DNA of 50,026 bases from an uncultured Lachnospiraceae bacterium (GCA_944381745.1 CALWMI010000010.1:1-50026), one strand, 5' to 3'; shown: positions 1-8,163, counted from the first letter of the stretch. Notes: generated by a model not told the origin, from the letters alone. Program-made: numbers and translations.

Positions 1-62
1 CTTCCCGCAAGGCTCCCTGCCGGTTTCTGCTGCGCAATGCAGAACCTTGGGATAAATGGGCT

Positions 63-112
63 AAAAAAGGAATGCAGCTGTACACTTCTCTGTGCAGCCG
101 CATTCCTTTTTT
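63..112. terminator. Bidirectional rho-independent terminator downstream of cysK
   Basis: A long inverted repeat is flanked by A6 on the left and T6 on the right. The 13-nt outer arm (A6 then GGAATGC) pairs with GCATTCC then T6, and an inner GCTG/CAGC pair closes the loop. Because both strands show a stem followed by a U-run, it should stop cysK transcripts (minus) and any plus-strand transcript entering from the left. Confidence 0.9.
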
Positions 113-128
113 CTCTGATTTCTTATCA

Positions 129-171
129 GCGCCGGTGTACAAGGGGCAATACGCCCTTGGTACGCCGGCGC
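129..171. repeat. REP-like palindromic element, copy 1
   Basis: Two 19-nt arms (129-147 and 153-171) are almost perfectly complementary, with one mismatch and two G-T pairs, around a 5-nt loop. The element lies 28 bp past the cysK stop. The left arm shares about 16 nt (AGCGCCGGTGTACAA followed by a G-run) with the arm of the hairpin at 3189-3228. It is not followed by a T-run, so it is more likely an extragenic palindrome or mRNA stabiliser than a terminator. Confidence 0.6.
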
Positions 172-198
172 ATCAATCTTCCATCCCTCTGTCCTATC

Positions 199-1134
199 TC
201 AGGCTTCCGCAAACATCTCCGTGGAAAGATATCTCTCCCCGGTATCTGGCAGGAGGACGACGATTTTCTTTCCCGCATTCTCCGGGCGGCGCGACAGCTG
301 AACCGCCGCCGTCAAAGCAGCCCCGGAGGAGATGCCCACCAGCATTCCCTCGTACCTGGCCATATCTCTTCCGGCCTGAAAGGCATCTTCCGCCCCCACG
401 GCCAGCACCTCGTCGTAGACGCTCTGATCCAGCGTATCTGGGATAAAGTTAGAGCCGATCCCCTGAATCTTATGCGGCCCTGCATACCCTTTGGACAACA
501 GCGGAGAGTCGGAAGGCTCCACCGCCACCACGCGGATGTGCGGGTTCTTCTCTTTCAAAAATTTTCCGGCCCCGGACAGCGTTCCCCCTGTCCCGACACA
601 TGCCACGTAGATATCCACATCGCCGTCCATGTCTTCCCATATCTCCGGCCCTGTCGTCTTATAATGCGCGCTGGGGTTCGCCGGGTTCACAAACTGTCCT
701 GCGATGATGGAATCGGGGTTCTCCCGGTGAAGCTCCTCGGCTTTCTCCACAGCTCCAGCCATCCCCTTGGCCCCGTCTGTGAGAACCAGCTCGGCCCCAT
801 AGGCCTTGATCAGGCTTCGCCGCTCCACGCTCATCGTGTCCGGCATAACAATCACTGCCCGATATCCCTTGGCTGCCGCCATCGCAGCCAGCCCCACGCC
901 GGTATTGCCGCTGGTGGGTTCGATGATGACAGAGCCTGGCTTCAAAAGCCCCTTCTCCTGGGCGTCCCGCACCATCTCCCAGGCTACCCGGTCCTTTGCG
1001 CTGCCTCCCGGATTAAAAGCCTCCAGCTTGGCATACAGCTGCGCTCCCGCCTGGTACTGCTGCGCAAAACGGTTCAGCCTGAGGATCGGCGTCCTGCCGA
1101 TCAGCTCCTCTACCCCTTCATAAATCTTTCCCAT
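199..1134 (-). CDS. cysK: Cysteine synthase (O-acetylserine sulfhydrylase)
   Basis: This PLP enzyme makes L-cysteine from O-acetylserine and sulfide in the cytoplasm. The 311-residue product has the usual family length. The PLP lysine is K47 in NPGGSAK, the substrate loop PTSGNTG is at 73-79, the phosphate-binding GTGGT at 181-185, and the pyridine-nitrogen serine lies in GISSGA at 267-272. I chose the ATG at 1134 because GAGGAGGG stands seven bases before it; an in-frame ATG at 1161 has no such site. It starts 16 bp after the LCP gene and probably shares its transcript. No serine acetyltransferase is linked. CysK and CysM forms cannot be separated firmly from sequence alone. Confidence 0.93.
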   Translation of the reverse strand: MGKIYEGVEELIGRTPILRLNRFAQQYQAGAQLYAKLEAFNPGGSAKDRVAWEMVRDAQEKGLLKPGSVIIEPTSGNTGVGLAAMAAAKGYRAVIVMPDTMSVERRSLIKAYGAELVLTDGAKGMAGAVEKAEELHRENPDSIIAGQFVNPANPSAHYKTTGPEIWEDMDGDVDIYVACVGTGGTLSGAGKFLKEKNPHIRVVAVEPSDSPLLSKGYAGPHKIQGIGSNFIPDTLDQSVYDEVLAVGAEDAFQAGRDMARYEGMLVGISSGAALTAAVQLSRRPENAGKKIVVLLPDTGERYLSTEMFAEA

Positions 1135-1150
1135 TTCTGTCCCTCCTCGT

Positions 1151-2992
1151 CTACTGTGCACCGTCTTCCCCGGCTGTTCCTTCCTGTGCTGTCCCGTCCT
1201 GCGTGCCGAAAATCAGCTCATATAGATATTGCCGGTTGGCATCCATATCCGGGACAAGCACCTGCATCTCCCGGATCGTCTGGTTCTCATACATGCCATC
1301 TGCCGGGAGGCGGTAGGATTCAATGTCCGACTCTTCCATTCCCAGCGCCGTCGTCCCCAGGCTGATCATATCGCCGATGCCGATATCTGTGTCGAGCATC
1401 GGGTAAATATCCGACGCCAGGGACAGCATACTCACAATGCCCTGGGACTTTACTTTGCGGAATGCGCTCATCAGCACCTTCTTCTGGCGCTCGGTACGCT
1501 CAAAATCCGAGTTGCCCACCTGGCGCACCCGCGAGTAGGCCAGCGCCTGATCCCCCGTCAGCGTCTGCAGCCCAGCGCTCAGCGTCCATCCATTCTGCCA
1601 GTAGGCCGTGTTGAGATAATCCGCCTCCTCCTGGCTCAGCTCAATCTCCACGCCGCCGATCTTATCCACAATCTCCTTGAAGCTCTCAAAATCGATCTGC
1701 ACATTCCCGTCGATGACCACCTTGAAGTTCTGCTCGATCGTCTCCTCCAGCAGCTCAACGCCCCCGTAAGAGTACGCCGCGTTGATGCGGTTGTCGTCAT
1801 GCCCCGGGATCGACACATACATATCCCGCATGAGGGAGATAATCTTGACCTTATCCGTCCCCTTGTCAATGGACACCAGCATCATAGAGTCCGACCGGCT
1901 CCCGGACACATCCTCCCGGCCGTCCTGTCCCACCAGCAGGATATTCAGCACGCCGCTGTCAGAGACAAGCCCCTCGGAATTTGTCCTCGTCCCTCCCAGT
2001 CCAACGCTCTCCAATATGCCGTCCCCGAAAACCACGAACACCACCAGCAGCATGATCACAATCCCGATCAGGCCGCCCACCAGCTTGATCACCCGCTCTG
2101 ACAGCAGCGGCTTCTCTTTGTTCTTCCTCCTGCCTGACGCTCTCTTCCTGGATGCCATCTCTTCCTCTTCTTCCCTAAAGCTTCTGTCCTCCCAGTCTCT
2201 TCTGCCGGAATCCGCCCTCTCCTGGCGATACCGATCTTCCTGCTGCCGGCGGCTTGGGCGGCTCTCCCGGCGCATCTTCTCATAGCCTTCGCCGGGCTGT
2301 TCCCGGCGCGCCGCGCCCGATCCCATCTGGGAACGGTCCCTACGCCCGGGCTCATACTCCTCATGTAGGCGCTCCCGCCGGATAGGTTCCTCCTCCCTGC
2401 GCGGGCGCTCCCGCCGGATGGGTTCCTCCTCCCTGCGCGGGCGCTCCCGACGGATCGGTTCCTCCTCCCTGCGCAGGCGCTCCCGCCGGATGGGTTCCTC
2501 CTCCCTGCGCAGGCGCTCCTGGCGGATGGGTTCCCCCTCCCTGCGCATACGCTCCTGGCGGATGGGTTCCTCCTCCCTGTGCGGGCGGCCCTCTCTCCTA
2601 TCCTCCAGCTCGGGCTCTGCGTAACGGCCTCTGGGGCGGCGGCGTCCTCCTGGCAGCTCCTCTTCGCCATACGCCCCCAGCGGGCGGGCCGCCTTGGCAG
2701 CCTCCCCTTCATTGGCGCGCTTTCCCACAACTGTCCGCCTCATCCTGGGACGCGGCTCTTCTTCACCGCTCCAGGTCTCCTGTCCGCTGGCCCATTCTCC
2801 CGGCTCCTCACCCGGCTGCGCTTCATCAGCGAACTCATCCTCGGCTCCATAATCCTCTCCAAACTGGTCAATATATTCTGCCGCATCTGCGATCCGGTAA
2901 TCTTCCTCATCAGCCCCCTCATTCTCCCACTGTTCCGGGTCCGTCTGCACTTCGATATCCTCTCCGTAATCCGGGGTCTTCCGTTCGTCCAT
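1151..2992 (-). CDS. LCP (LytR-CpsA-Psr) family cell-wall glycopolymer transferase with repeat-rich cytoplasmic arm
   Basis: LCP enzymes move undecaprenyl-linked glycopolymers onto peptidoglycan outside the membrane. The 613-residue protein has three parts. An N-terminal cytoplasmic arm of about 300 residues is acidic for the first 80 and then Arg/Glu rich, with an 11-residue tandem repeat at about 134-215. One membrane segment lies near 302-324. The extracellular LCP domain starts near 347: it contains NILLVGQD, the DSMML and RDMYV strands with acidic and arginine residues that bind the polyprenyl phosphate, and the conserved SDFERTERQ segment near 490-500. The usual LCP cytoplasmic tail is far shorter. 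AAAGGAGG precedes the ATG, and the promoter at 3019-3047 fits. The exact glycopolymer substrate is unknown. Confidence 0.9.
   Translation of the reverse strand: MDERKTPDYGEDIEVQTDPEQWENEGADEEDYRIADAAEYIDQFGEDYGAEDEFADEAQPGEEPGEWASGQETWSGEEEPRPRMRRTVVGKRANEGEAAKAARPLGAYGEEELPGGRRRPRGRYAEPELEDRREGRPHREEEPIRQERMRREGEPIRQERLRREEEPIRRERLRREEEPIRRERPRREEEPIRRERPRREEEPIRRERLHEEYEPGRRDRSQMGSGAARREQPGEGYEKMRRESRPSRRQQEDRYRQERADSGRRDWEDRSFREEEEEMASRKRASGRRKNKEKPLLSERVIKLVGGLIGIVIMLLVVFVVFGDGILESVGLGGTRTNSEGLVSDSGVLNILLVGQDGREDVSGSRSDSMMLVSIDKGTDKVKIISLMRDMYVSIPGHDDNRINAAYSYGGVELLEETIEQNFKVVIDGNVQIDFESFKEIVDKIGGVEIELSQEEADYLNTAYWQNGWTLSAGLQTLTGDQALAYSRVRQVGNSDFERTERQKKVLMSAFRKVKSQGIVSMLSLASDIYPMLDTDIGIGDMISLGTTALGMEESDIESYRLPADGMYENQTIREMQVLVPDMDANRQYLYELIFGTQDGTAQEGTAGEDGAQ
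2347..2590 (-). repeat. 33-bp tandem repeat inside the LCP gene
   Basis: About seven units of 33 bp encode an 11-residue period of the form EEPIRRERxRR. The central units are nearly identical at DNA level, whereas the two upstream units carry Gln and Gly substitutions and the last one decays into HEEYEPGRRDR. The period is an exact multiple of three, so unit gain or loss keeps the frame. It is coding sequence, not a CRISPR array. Confidence 0.9.
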
Positions 2993-3018
2993 GCACTTTC
3001 CTCCTTTATAATCAATTT

Positions 3019-3047
3019 ATTCTACCTGTTTTGCGGGAGGAATTCAA
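3019..3047 (-). promoter_or_regulatory. Predicted sigma-A promoter of the LCP-cysK unit
   Basis: On the minus strand TTGAAT (3042-3047) is separated by 17 bp from TAGAAT (3019-3024). The start codon of the LCP gene follows about 25 bp downstream, giving a very short leader with AAAGGAGG. Confidence 0.6.
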
Positions 3048-3188
3048 GGCAAACCCCTTCATTTTCCCAAATTTCATAAAATCGTAAGATGCCGGATGCC
3101 AAACTGCCGCCTCTTCTCTGCAAACAAGAAGGGCGCGCCAGAGAACCCTTTCCGGTTCCGGCACACCCTGCCCCATCATGTTTTCTGC

Positions 3189-3228
3189 ACGCCGGGCAAG
3201 GGGCAAGCCCCCTTTGTACACCGGCGCT
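3189..3228. repeat. REP-like palindromic element, copy 2 (3' of the nucleotidyltransferase)
   Basis: An imperfect hairpin in which CCGG-type outer arms and CAA-GGGG / CCCCTTG inner arms pair, lying 16 bp after the nucleotidyltransferase stop. It shares the AGCGCCGGTGTACAA arm with copy 1 at 129-171. It may also act as a weak terminator, but the T-run is missing. Confidence 0.55.
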
Positions 3229-3243
3229 AACGTCTCCCTAAAA

Positions 3244-4161
3244 TCAGAATAATTTCTCCGGATACACGCCTGCCGCGATCAGCTCCTGGAACGCCTTCAC
3301 CACGTCAGCCTTGTCCTCCTTGTAGGTGACGCCGAACCAGCGGTCGCGGCTCTCAAGAATCTTCACCTTCACCTCGCCCCTCTTCAGCATGTCGCCGATG
3401 ATGGTGGGCAGCAGGTATTCGCTCTTGATGTCGCCCTCCGGGAGCTCCTCCAAAAATTTGACAAACCCCTTCTCCAGATAGCCCAGGAAATCCGGCGTCA
3501 TGCCCCACATATTCATGGATACCCGGCTTGCCATGTCAATCCAGCGGATGCTGCCGTCCTCCTGGCGCACGCCAGCCTTCCCGTCAATCTTCTCAATATT
3601 GTGCGTCTCCTGGATATCCAGCAGGTTGTCGTCCTGATCTCCGACACAGACCCCCCTTGTCACCGCACCGTTGTCGCTGAGCGTATTCCCGAGAATGAAT
3701 CCGGCCATGCAGAAATGGAAGCAGTCTGTCTTGTGCTCCGGCATCTGCAGCAGATAGTCATGGAGCTTGACGAAAGCTTCCTTCCCGTAGTAATCGTCCG
3801 CATTGATCACCGCGAAGGGCTCTTTGATGATGTCCCTGCAGGCCAGCACCGCCTGCCCGGTGCCCCATGGCTTCGTGCGGCCCTCCGGCCTCACAAACCC
3901 TTCCGGCAGGTCGTCAAGCTCCTGGTAAGCGTAGGCCACATCTGCGATCTTCTCCATCCGGTTGCCGATGATCTCCCGGAAATCCTTGTCCAGATCCTTG
4001 CGGATGATAAATACAATGCGGTCAAATCCGGCATCCAGGGCATCCTTCACCGAGTAGTCCATAATGATCTCGCCGTTCGGCCCCACCGGCTCCAGCTGCT
4101 TGATCCCTCCTCCGAAGCGGCTTCCGATCCCCGCCGCCATAATTGCAAGTGTTGTCTTCAT
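3244..4161 (-). CDS. Sugar-phosphate nucleotidyltransferase (NTP_transferase family)
   Basis: The 305-residue protein opens with LAIMAAGIGSRFGGG, the nucleotide-binding signature of GT-A fold NDP-sugar pyrophosphorylases, and carries INADDYYG, the metal-binding acidic motif. It should join a sugar-1-phosphate to a nucleoside triphosphate in the cytoplasm, feeding cell-surface polysaccharide synthesis. The sugar and the base cannot be told from sequence; it is not a clear GalU or RfbA. The ATG at 4161 follows GGAGGG by ten bases; a TTG codon six codons upstream overlaps that site and is not used. It is monocistronic with its own promoter at 4197-4225, and stands between the ribosomal cluster and the LCP gene. 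Confidence 0.82.
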   Translation of the reverse strand: MKTTLAIMAAGIGSRFGGGIKQLEPVGPNGEIIMDYSVKDALDAGFDRIVFIIRKDLDKDFREIIGNRMEKIADVAYAYQELDDLPEGFVRPEGRTKPWGTGQAVLACRDIIKEPFAVINADDYYGKEAFVKLHDYLLQMPEHKTDCFHFCMAGFILGNTLSDNGAVTRGVCVGDQDDNLLDIQETHNIEKIDGKAGVRQEDGSIRWIDMASRVSMNMWGMTPDFLGYLEKGFVKFLEELPEGDIKSEYLLPTIIGDMLKRGEVKVKILESRDRWFGVTYKEDKADVVKAFQELIAAGVYPEKLF

Positions 4162-4196
4162 AATTGTATAACCCTCCAAAACTTTTCTTATTAGAA

Positions 4197-4225
4197 ATCA
4201 TATCAAATTTGGGGAGAATATACAA
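4197..4225 (-). promoter_or_regulatory. Predicted promoter of the nucleotidyltransferase gene
   Basis: On the minus strand TTGTAT (4220-4225), a 17-bp spacer and TATGAT (4197-4202). The -10 matches five of six consensus bases and the -35 only three. The start codon follows 36 bp later. Confidence 0.5.
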
Positions 4226-4239
4226 TAACTTCTGATAAG

Positions 4240-4465
4240 ACGAGCTCTTACTCACAAATTTTACAACGCGTACTCACGCAAAAAGCCGGTTCAATATAAA
4301 CAGCCGCGCAAGCAGAACTGCCCGATGGGCAGGGAATACCTGTACTGCGGTTCACCGGTGATATTGTTGTAGAATATAGCCGTTAAGCCCCATCTTTCTG
4401 CGCCCCTATTGTAGGGGCTGTACCGGAAAGTGAAATATGCTATTTCCTCCAGCTAGTTTGACAGC
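4240..4465 (-). other. Unexplained structured intergenic element (possible ncRNA or dispersed repeat)
   Basis: This gap between the rplQ terminator and the nucleotidyltransferase promoter holds no convincing gene. It contains two tight hairpins, GCCCC/GGGGC at 4402-4418 and CTGCCC-GAT-GGGCAG at 4318-4332, plus the palindrome CACCGGTG. One minus-strand frame stays open for 53 codons ending at 4291 and reads like protein (for example AIFYNNITGEPQYRY), but it has no ATG, GTG or TTG start and begins right after a stop. I therefore call it non-coding or a degenerate element. Its ends are estimates. Confidence 0.4.
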
Positions 4466-4470
4466 GTTTC

Positions 4471-4506
4471 AAAAAAAAGAAAGGCTTCCGGCAACGGAAA
4501 CCTTTC
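4471..4506 (-). terminator. Rho-independent terminator of the alpha operon (after rplQ)
   Basis: In the transcript sense GAAAGG-TTTCCG pairs with CGGAA-GCCTTTC around a four-base loop and is followed by a run of eight T. The 12-bp stem has a single non-Watson-Crick position. It lies 43 bp after the rplQ stop codon. Confidence 0.9.
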
Positions 4507-4548
4507 TTCACTCATCATATTCTTCTTCAGCTATCACGCATCACAGCC

Positions 4549-5085
4549 TTACACCAGCTCGATAATAACCTCCATCGCCGCGTCGCCCTTCCTCTGGCCG
4601 ACCTTCACGATTCTCGTGTAGCCGCCCTTGCGGTCTGCGTACTTGGGAGCGATCTCTGTAAACAGCTTATCTACCAGATCCACCTGCTTCGTGTTCTTCT
4701 TTCTGCCTGCATTCTTCGCGGGAACCTCTTTCACCGGGTAGAGAACCTTCAGCATCTGCCTCCTGGCATGGAGCCTGGACGGCTGATCCTTCTTGATCGT
4801 CTTCTCCACCTCGTCGTAAACGGTCTTCTTCTTGCCGTCCACAACCTCCTTCACACGCTTGCCGTTGGCGTCCTTGCGGGCCACCTTCGCGGTCACGGTT
4901 ACGGTGTCAAAGTTATCCTTCTCGCGCACTGCCATTGCGATCAGGCCCTCCGCAATCTTGCGGATCTCCTTCGCCTTAGCCTCGGTTGTTACAATTTTGC
5001 CCCTGTACAACAGGGCGGTTACCTGGTTCCTCAGCAGTGCCTTCCTCTGTGCGGAAGTCCTGCCAAGCTTTCTATATCCTGCCAT
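4549..5085 (-). CDS. rplQ: 50S ribosomal protein L17, long form
   Basis: Protein of the large subunit near the exit tunnel. The start [18 protein letters not shown] and the end [26 protein letters not shown] type segments are typical L17. At 178 residues it is about 55-60 longer than the Bacillus form. The extra sequence is a Lys/Asp-rich insertion at about 54-100, before the conserved RLHARRQ helix, and a shorter one near 115-130. The ATG follows TGGAGGAATAACAAG. It is the last gene of the alpha operon, after rpoA. Confidence 0.97.
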   Translation of the reverse strand: MAGYRKLGRTSAQRKALLRNQVTALLYRGKIVTTEAKAKEIRKIAEGLIAMAVREKDNFDTVTVTAKVARKDANGKRVKEVVDGKKKTVYDEVEKTIKKDQPSRLHARRQMLKVLYPVKEVPAKNAGRKKNTKQVDLVDKLFTEIAPKYADRKGGYTRIVKVGQRKGDAAMEVIIELV

Positions 5086-5167
5086 CTTGTTATTCCTCCA
5101 TTTGTGGAACGCTCATGCCACGCTCTTCGGGCTTACTGGCAAGGCGCTTATTCTCCATAAATTGTTA

Positions 5168-6130
5168 TCAGTTCTCGTCGCTGGGATGCAGCTGCAGACC
5201 CAGCTCCTTCAGTTTTGCCAAAACTTCCTCCAGCGATTTGCGTCCCAGGTTGCGGACTTTCATCATATCCTCCGGGGTCCGGTTGCACAGCTCCTCCACC
5301 GTGTTGATGCCAGCTCTCTTGAGGCAGTTGTAGGAGCGCACGGAAAGCTCCAGCTCGTCGATATTCATCTCCAGAACCTTCTCTTTCTCGTTGTCCTCCT
5401 TCTCGATCATAACCTCCGCCGTCTTGGCATTCTCGGAGAGATCGATAAACAGGCTCAGATGCTCGCTGAGCACCTTCGCCGCCAGGCTTACCGCCTCGTC
5501 CGGAGCCAGCGTCCCGTTGGTAAACACATCCAGAGTCAGCTTGTCATAGTCCGTAATCTGGCCCACACGCGTATTCTCCACAGTCAGGTTGACACGCTCC
5601 ACCGGCGTATAGATAGAATCTACCGCAATCACCCCGATTGCCATGTCCTCCGTCTTGTTCTTATCCGCGCTCACATAGCCCCTGCCCTTGGTGATGGTCA
5701 GCTCCATGTACAGCTTGCAGTCCGCGCCGCCGCTCAAGGTGGCGATAACCTGATCCTTGTTGACAATGTCGATGTCCTGGTCAACCTGGATATCGGCAGC
5801 CGTCACAATGCCCTCGCCCTCAAACTCAATGTATGCCTTCTTGGGCTCGTTGGACTCGCTGGCATTCTTGATGGCCAAACTCTTGATATTCATGATGATC
5901 TCAGTCACATCTTCCTTGACGCCCGGGATCGAGCTGAACTCATGGAGAACGCCGTCGATCTTCACCTGGCTGACGGCGCAGCCGGGCAGCGAGGACAGCA
6001 TAATCCTCCTCAGAGAGTTCCCCAAAGTCGTGCCATATCCCCTCTCGAGAGGTTCTACCACAAATCTTCCGTATTTCTTATCTTCTGAAATTTCAGCGAT
6101 TTCAATTTTAGGTTTGTTAAAATCGAACAT
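5168..6130 (-). CDS. rpoA: RNA polymerase alpha subunit
   Basis: The alpha dimer scaffolds RNA polymerase assembly, and its C-terminal domain binds upstream DNA and activators. The 320-residue protein has the N-terminal dimerisation/beta-binding domain (about 1-230; [19 protein letters not shown] early on), an acidic linker near 235-250 with ENDEL-like Glu/Lys residues, and a C-terminal domain containing [19 protein letters not shown] and [11 protein letters not shown]. Length and motifs are complete. Placement between rpsD and rplQ is the usual alpha-operon order. Confidence 0.98.
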   Translation of the reverse strand: MFDFNKPKIEIAEISEDKKYGRFVVEPLERGYGTTLGNSLRRIMLSSLPGCAVSQVKIDGVLHEFSSIPGVKEDVTEIIMNIKSLAIKNASESNEPKKAYIEFEGEGIVTAADIQVDQDIDIVNKDQVIATLSGGADCKLYMELTITKGRGYVSADKNKTEDMAIGVIAVDSIYTPVERVNLTVENTRVGQITDYDKLTLDVFTNGTLAPDEAVSLAAKVLSEHLSLFIDLSENAKTAEVMIEKEDNEKEKVLEMNIDELELSVRSYNCLKRAGINTVEELCNRTPEDMMKVRNLGRKSLEEVLAKLKELGLQLHPSDEN

Positions 6131-6206
6131 TTCAAAGCCCCTCCTTATTCTATGGGTGATCGATATTTGAGGGTGTCATATTCCGCCTAACAGCCGTCAG
6201 CAGCGA

Positions 6207-6800
6207 TTATTTGGAATACAACTCGACGATAAGCATTTCGTTTACGGGCACGTCAATGGCCTCTCTTGCAGGAAGCTCTTTGATCTCACCTTTCAGGTTC
6301 TCCTGGTCTACTGTCAGCCACTCCGGCACGAGACGGCCGCCGGTCACCTCCAGGATATCCTTATATCTCTGGGAATCCTTGCTCTTCTCTCTGATCTCAA
6401 TCACATCCCCAGCCTTGGTCAGGTAGGACGGGATATTTACGCATTTGCCGTTCACCAGCACATGCTTATGTCCGACAATCTGTCTTGCCTCTCTTCTGGT
6501 CCTGGCAAAGCCCATGCGGAAAATAACATTGTCCAGCCTGGACTCCAGCATCACCATCAGGTTCTCACCGGTCTGGCCCTTCATGCGGTCGGCCTTCTTA
6601 TAATAGTTGCGGAAAGGCTTCTCCAGGACGCCGTAGATGAATTTAGCCTTCTGCTTCTCGCGGAGCTGCAGGGCATACTCACTCATCTTCTTGCCGGCCC
6701 TTGCGGACTGGCGGTTGGACTTCTTATCTATTCCCAGGTAAATCGGATCCATTCCCAGGGATCTGCATCTTTTCAGAACGGGTACTCTATTAACTGCCAT
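6207..6800 (-). CDS. rpsD: 30S ribosomal protein S4
   Basis: Primary 16S rRNA binder of 197 residues. It has the short N-terminal form beginning AVNRVPVLKRCRSLG, without a four-cysteine zinc site, then KADRMKGQTGENL, and the S4 RNA-binding domain around 95-155 (SRLDNVIFRMGFARTRREARQ, VLVNGKCVNIPSY). In many bacteria S4 represses the alpha operon; here it sits inside that operon between rpsK (19 bp) and rpoA, so a regulatory target upstream of rpsM is plausible. Confidence 0.97.
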   Translation of the reverse strand: MAVNRVPVLKRCRSLGMDPIYLGIDKKSNRQSARAGKKMSEYALQLREKQKAKFIYGVLEKPFRNYYKKADRMKGQTGENLMVMLESRLDNVIFRMGFARTRREARQIVGHKHVLVNGKCVNIPSYLTKAGDVIEIREKSKDSQRYKDILEVTGGRLVPEWLTVDQENLKGEIKELPAREAIDVPVNEMLIVELYSK

Positions 6801-6819
6801 TGTCTCCTATACCTCCTAA

Positions 6820-7215
6820 TTAAACTCTTCTGCGTTTGGGCGGACGGCATCCGTTGTGGGGAACCGGTGTCACGTCCTTGATGCTTGTAACCTCCAGACC
6901 GCATGCCTGAAGCGCGCGGATTGCTGCCTCACGCCCGGATCCGGGTCCTTTCACCATGACGTCTACCGTCTTCAGGCCGTGCACAAGAGCTGCCTTTGTG
7001 GCTGTCTCTGCCGCCATCTGAGCTGCATAAGGGGTAGATTTCCTTGAACCTCTAAAACCAAGACCACCGGCACTTGCCCAGGACAACGCATTTCCCTCGG
7101 CATCGGTCAAAGTAACAATGGTATTGTTAAAGGAAGACTGAATATGTGCCTGTCCACGTTCAACGTTTTTCTTAACGCGCTTTTTTGTCACTTTTTTTGT
7201 AACTTTTTTAGCCAT
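6820..7215 (-). CDS. rpsK: 30S ribosomal protein S11
   Basis: Platform protein of the small subunit contacting the E-site mRNA region. The 131-residue product has a lysine-rich N-terminus, [16 protein letters not shown], the central PYAAQMAAE helix, the [13 protein letters not shown] loop and the basic end [12 protein letters not shown]. Length is standard. Sixty-one bp separate it from rpsM. Confidence 0.97.
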   Translation of the reverse strand: MAKKVTKKVTKKRVKKNVERGQAHIQSSFNNTIVTLTDAEGNALSWASAGGLGFRGSRKSTPYAAQMAAETATKAALVHGLKTVDVMVKGPGSGREAAIRALQACGLEVTSIKDVTPVPHNGCRPPKRRRV

Positions 7216-7276
7216 TTTCTAAACTAACCTACACTTTCCTATACTTTTATTCTAAACAACCGGTTACGCTCTATCG

Positions 7277-7645
7277 TTATTTCTTCTTATTAGCAACAGT
7301 TCTCTTCGGGCCCTTCCTTGTCCTCGCGTTTGTCTTCGTGTTCTGTCCGCGAACCGGCAGTCCCTTTCTGTGACGGATCCCTCTGTAGCATCCGATCTCC
7401 TGCAGTCTCTTGATGTTCATGGCCACTTCTCTTCTCAAGTCTCCTTCTACCATGTACTTCTCATCAATGATTGCGCTCATTCTCTTAACTTCGTCGTCGG
7501 TCAGATCCCTGACGCGGGTATCCGGATTCACCTTCGCCTCCTCCAGAATCTTGTTGGAGCTTACTCTTCCGATACCGTAGATATAAGTCAGTCCGATCTC
7601 TACACGTTTCTCTCTTGGTAAGTCTACACCAGCAATACGAGCCAT
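7277..7645 (-). CDS. rpsM: 30S ribosomal protein S13
   Basis: Head protein of the 30S subunit forming intersubunit bridges and touching P-site tRNA. The 122-residue product shows [25 protein letters not shown], the helix-two-turn-helix region and the basic C-terminal tail [36 protein letters not shown] precedes the ATG. A 359-bp spacer upstream, with several hairpins, separates it from rpmJ and may be a regulatory leader. Confidence 0.97.
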   Translation of the reverse strand: MARIAGVDLPREKRVEIGLTYIYGIGRVSSNKILEEAKVNPDTRVRDLTDDEVKRMSAIIDEKYMVEGDLRREVAMNIKRLQEIGCYRGIRHRKGLPVRGQNTKTNARTRKGPKRTVANKKK

Positions 7646-8004
7646 TATGATTATTCCTCCATTTTCTAAGCCATAGCCGGCACGCAGCTCACTGTTTGCG
7701 GGACAGTGCCTGAAATGTTGTGCGCCCTTCCATCGCTCCGCATCATATTGTTCCTAATTGAGGCACTTCAGATCCAAGCGCCCAACCGGATAAAAATCCG
7801 GTCTTTCCGATACTATACTTCTCGGTATTAAGCAATATCCTCGGGAATAATCTTCAGCGGGGATGCTAACTCCCGCATTGTCTGCACAGCGATATACAGA
7901 CGTGAATGCTATTCCTTCATAAGATAGTCAGTATGACAACGCCTCCTGGCGCGTCCTACCGCAGCCGCATAATTGTGAGCCAGAAAATCATCCCGGTACT
8001 TGGA
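7646..8004 (-). promoter_or_regulatory. Long structured spacer upstream of rpsM (possible autoregulatory leader)
   Basis: No gene is visible. In the transcript sense it holds GCGGG/CCCGC (7857-7876), a 7-bp ACCGGAT/ATCCGGT hairpin with a U4 loop (7785-7802) and a CACTGT/ACAGTG hairpin (7690-7708) close to the rpsM ribosome site. None is followed by a T-run. In Enterobacteria S4 binds a pseudoknot at the equivalent position; a counterpart here is inference. Confidence 0.4.
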
Positions 8005-8118
8005 TTATCCCTGCCTCTGTTTGTGTTTTGGATTTTCGCAAATTACTCTGATACTGCCCTTCCTCTTGATGATCTTACACTTCTCGCAGATAGGCTTAAC
8101 AGAAGATCTGACTTTCAT
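8005..8118 (-). CDS. rpmJ: 50S ribosomal protein L36
   Basis: A 37-codon gene reading [15 protein letters not shown] at the start and HKQRQG at the end. It has the zinc-ribbon ligands of the C+ form: C11, C14, C27 and H32. L36 is the smallest 50S protein and binds helices of 23S rRNA. AAAGGAGGG lies just before the ATG. It normally stands between infA and rpsM, exactly as here, and it begins the transcript driven by the promoter at 8164-8192. Confidence 0.96.
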   Translation of the reverse strand: MKVRSSVKPICEKCKIIKRKGSIRVICENPKHKQRQG

Positions 8119-8139
8119 GGAAAACCCTCCTTTCCTCTC

Positions 8140-8159
8140 TTCGGACAAAAATGTCCGAA
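8140..8159 (-). promoter_or_regulatory. Hairpin at the predicted 5' end of the rpmJ-rpsM transcript
   Basis: A perfect 8-bp stem TTCGGACA/TGTCCGAA with a four-base loop lies between the -10 box and the rpmJ ribosome site. With a start near 8157 the hairpin would sit at the very 5' end of the mRNA, a position known to protect transcripts from decay. Confidence 0.55.
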
Positions 8160-8163
8160 TAAT

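Noticed and set aside
37-1365. A 442-codon plus-strand frame
   Set aside because: Antisense to cysK and the start of the terminator region; no ribosome site and composition typical of a shadow frame.
2347-2590. Regular 33-bp repeats that look like a CRISPR array
   Set aside because: There are no unique spacers; the repeats are contiguous, in frame and part of the LCP protein.
3012-3221. A 69-codon minus-strand frame before the LCP gene
   Set aside because: It contains the LCP promoter and the REP-like palindrome and has no Shine-Dalgarno site.
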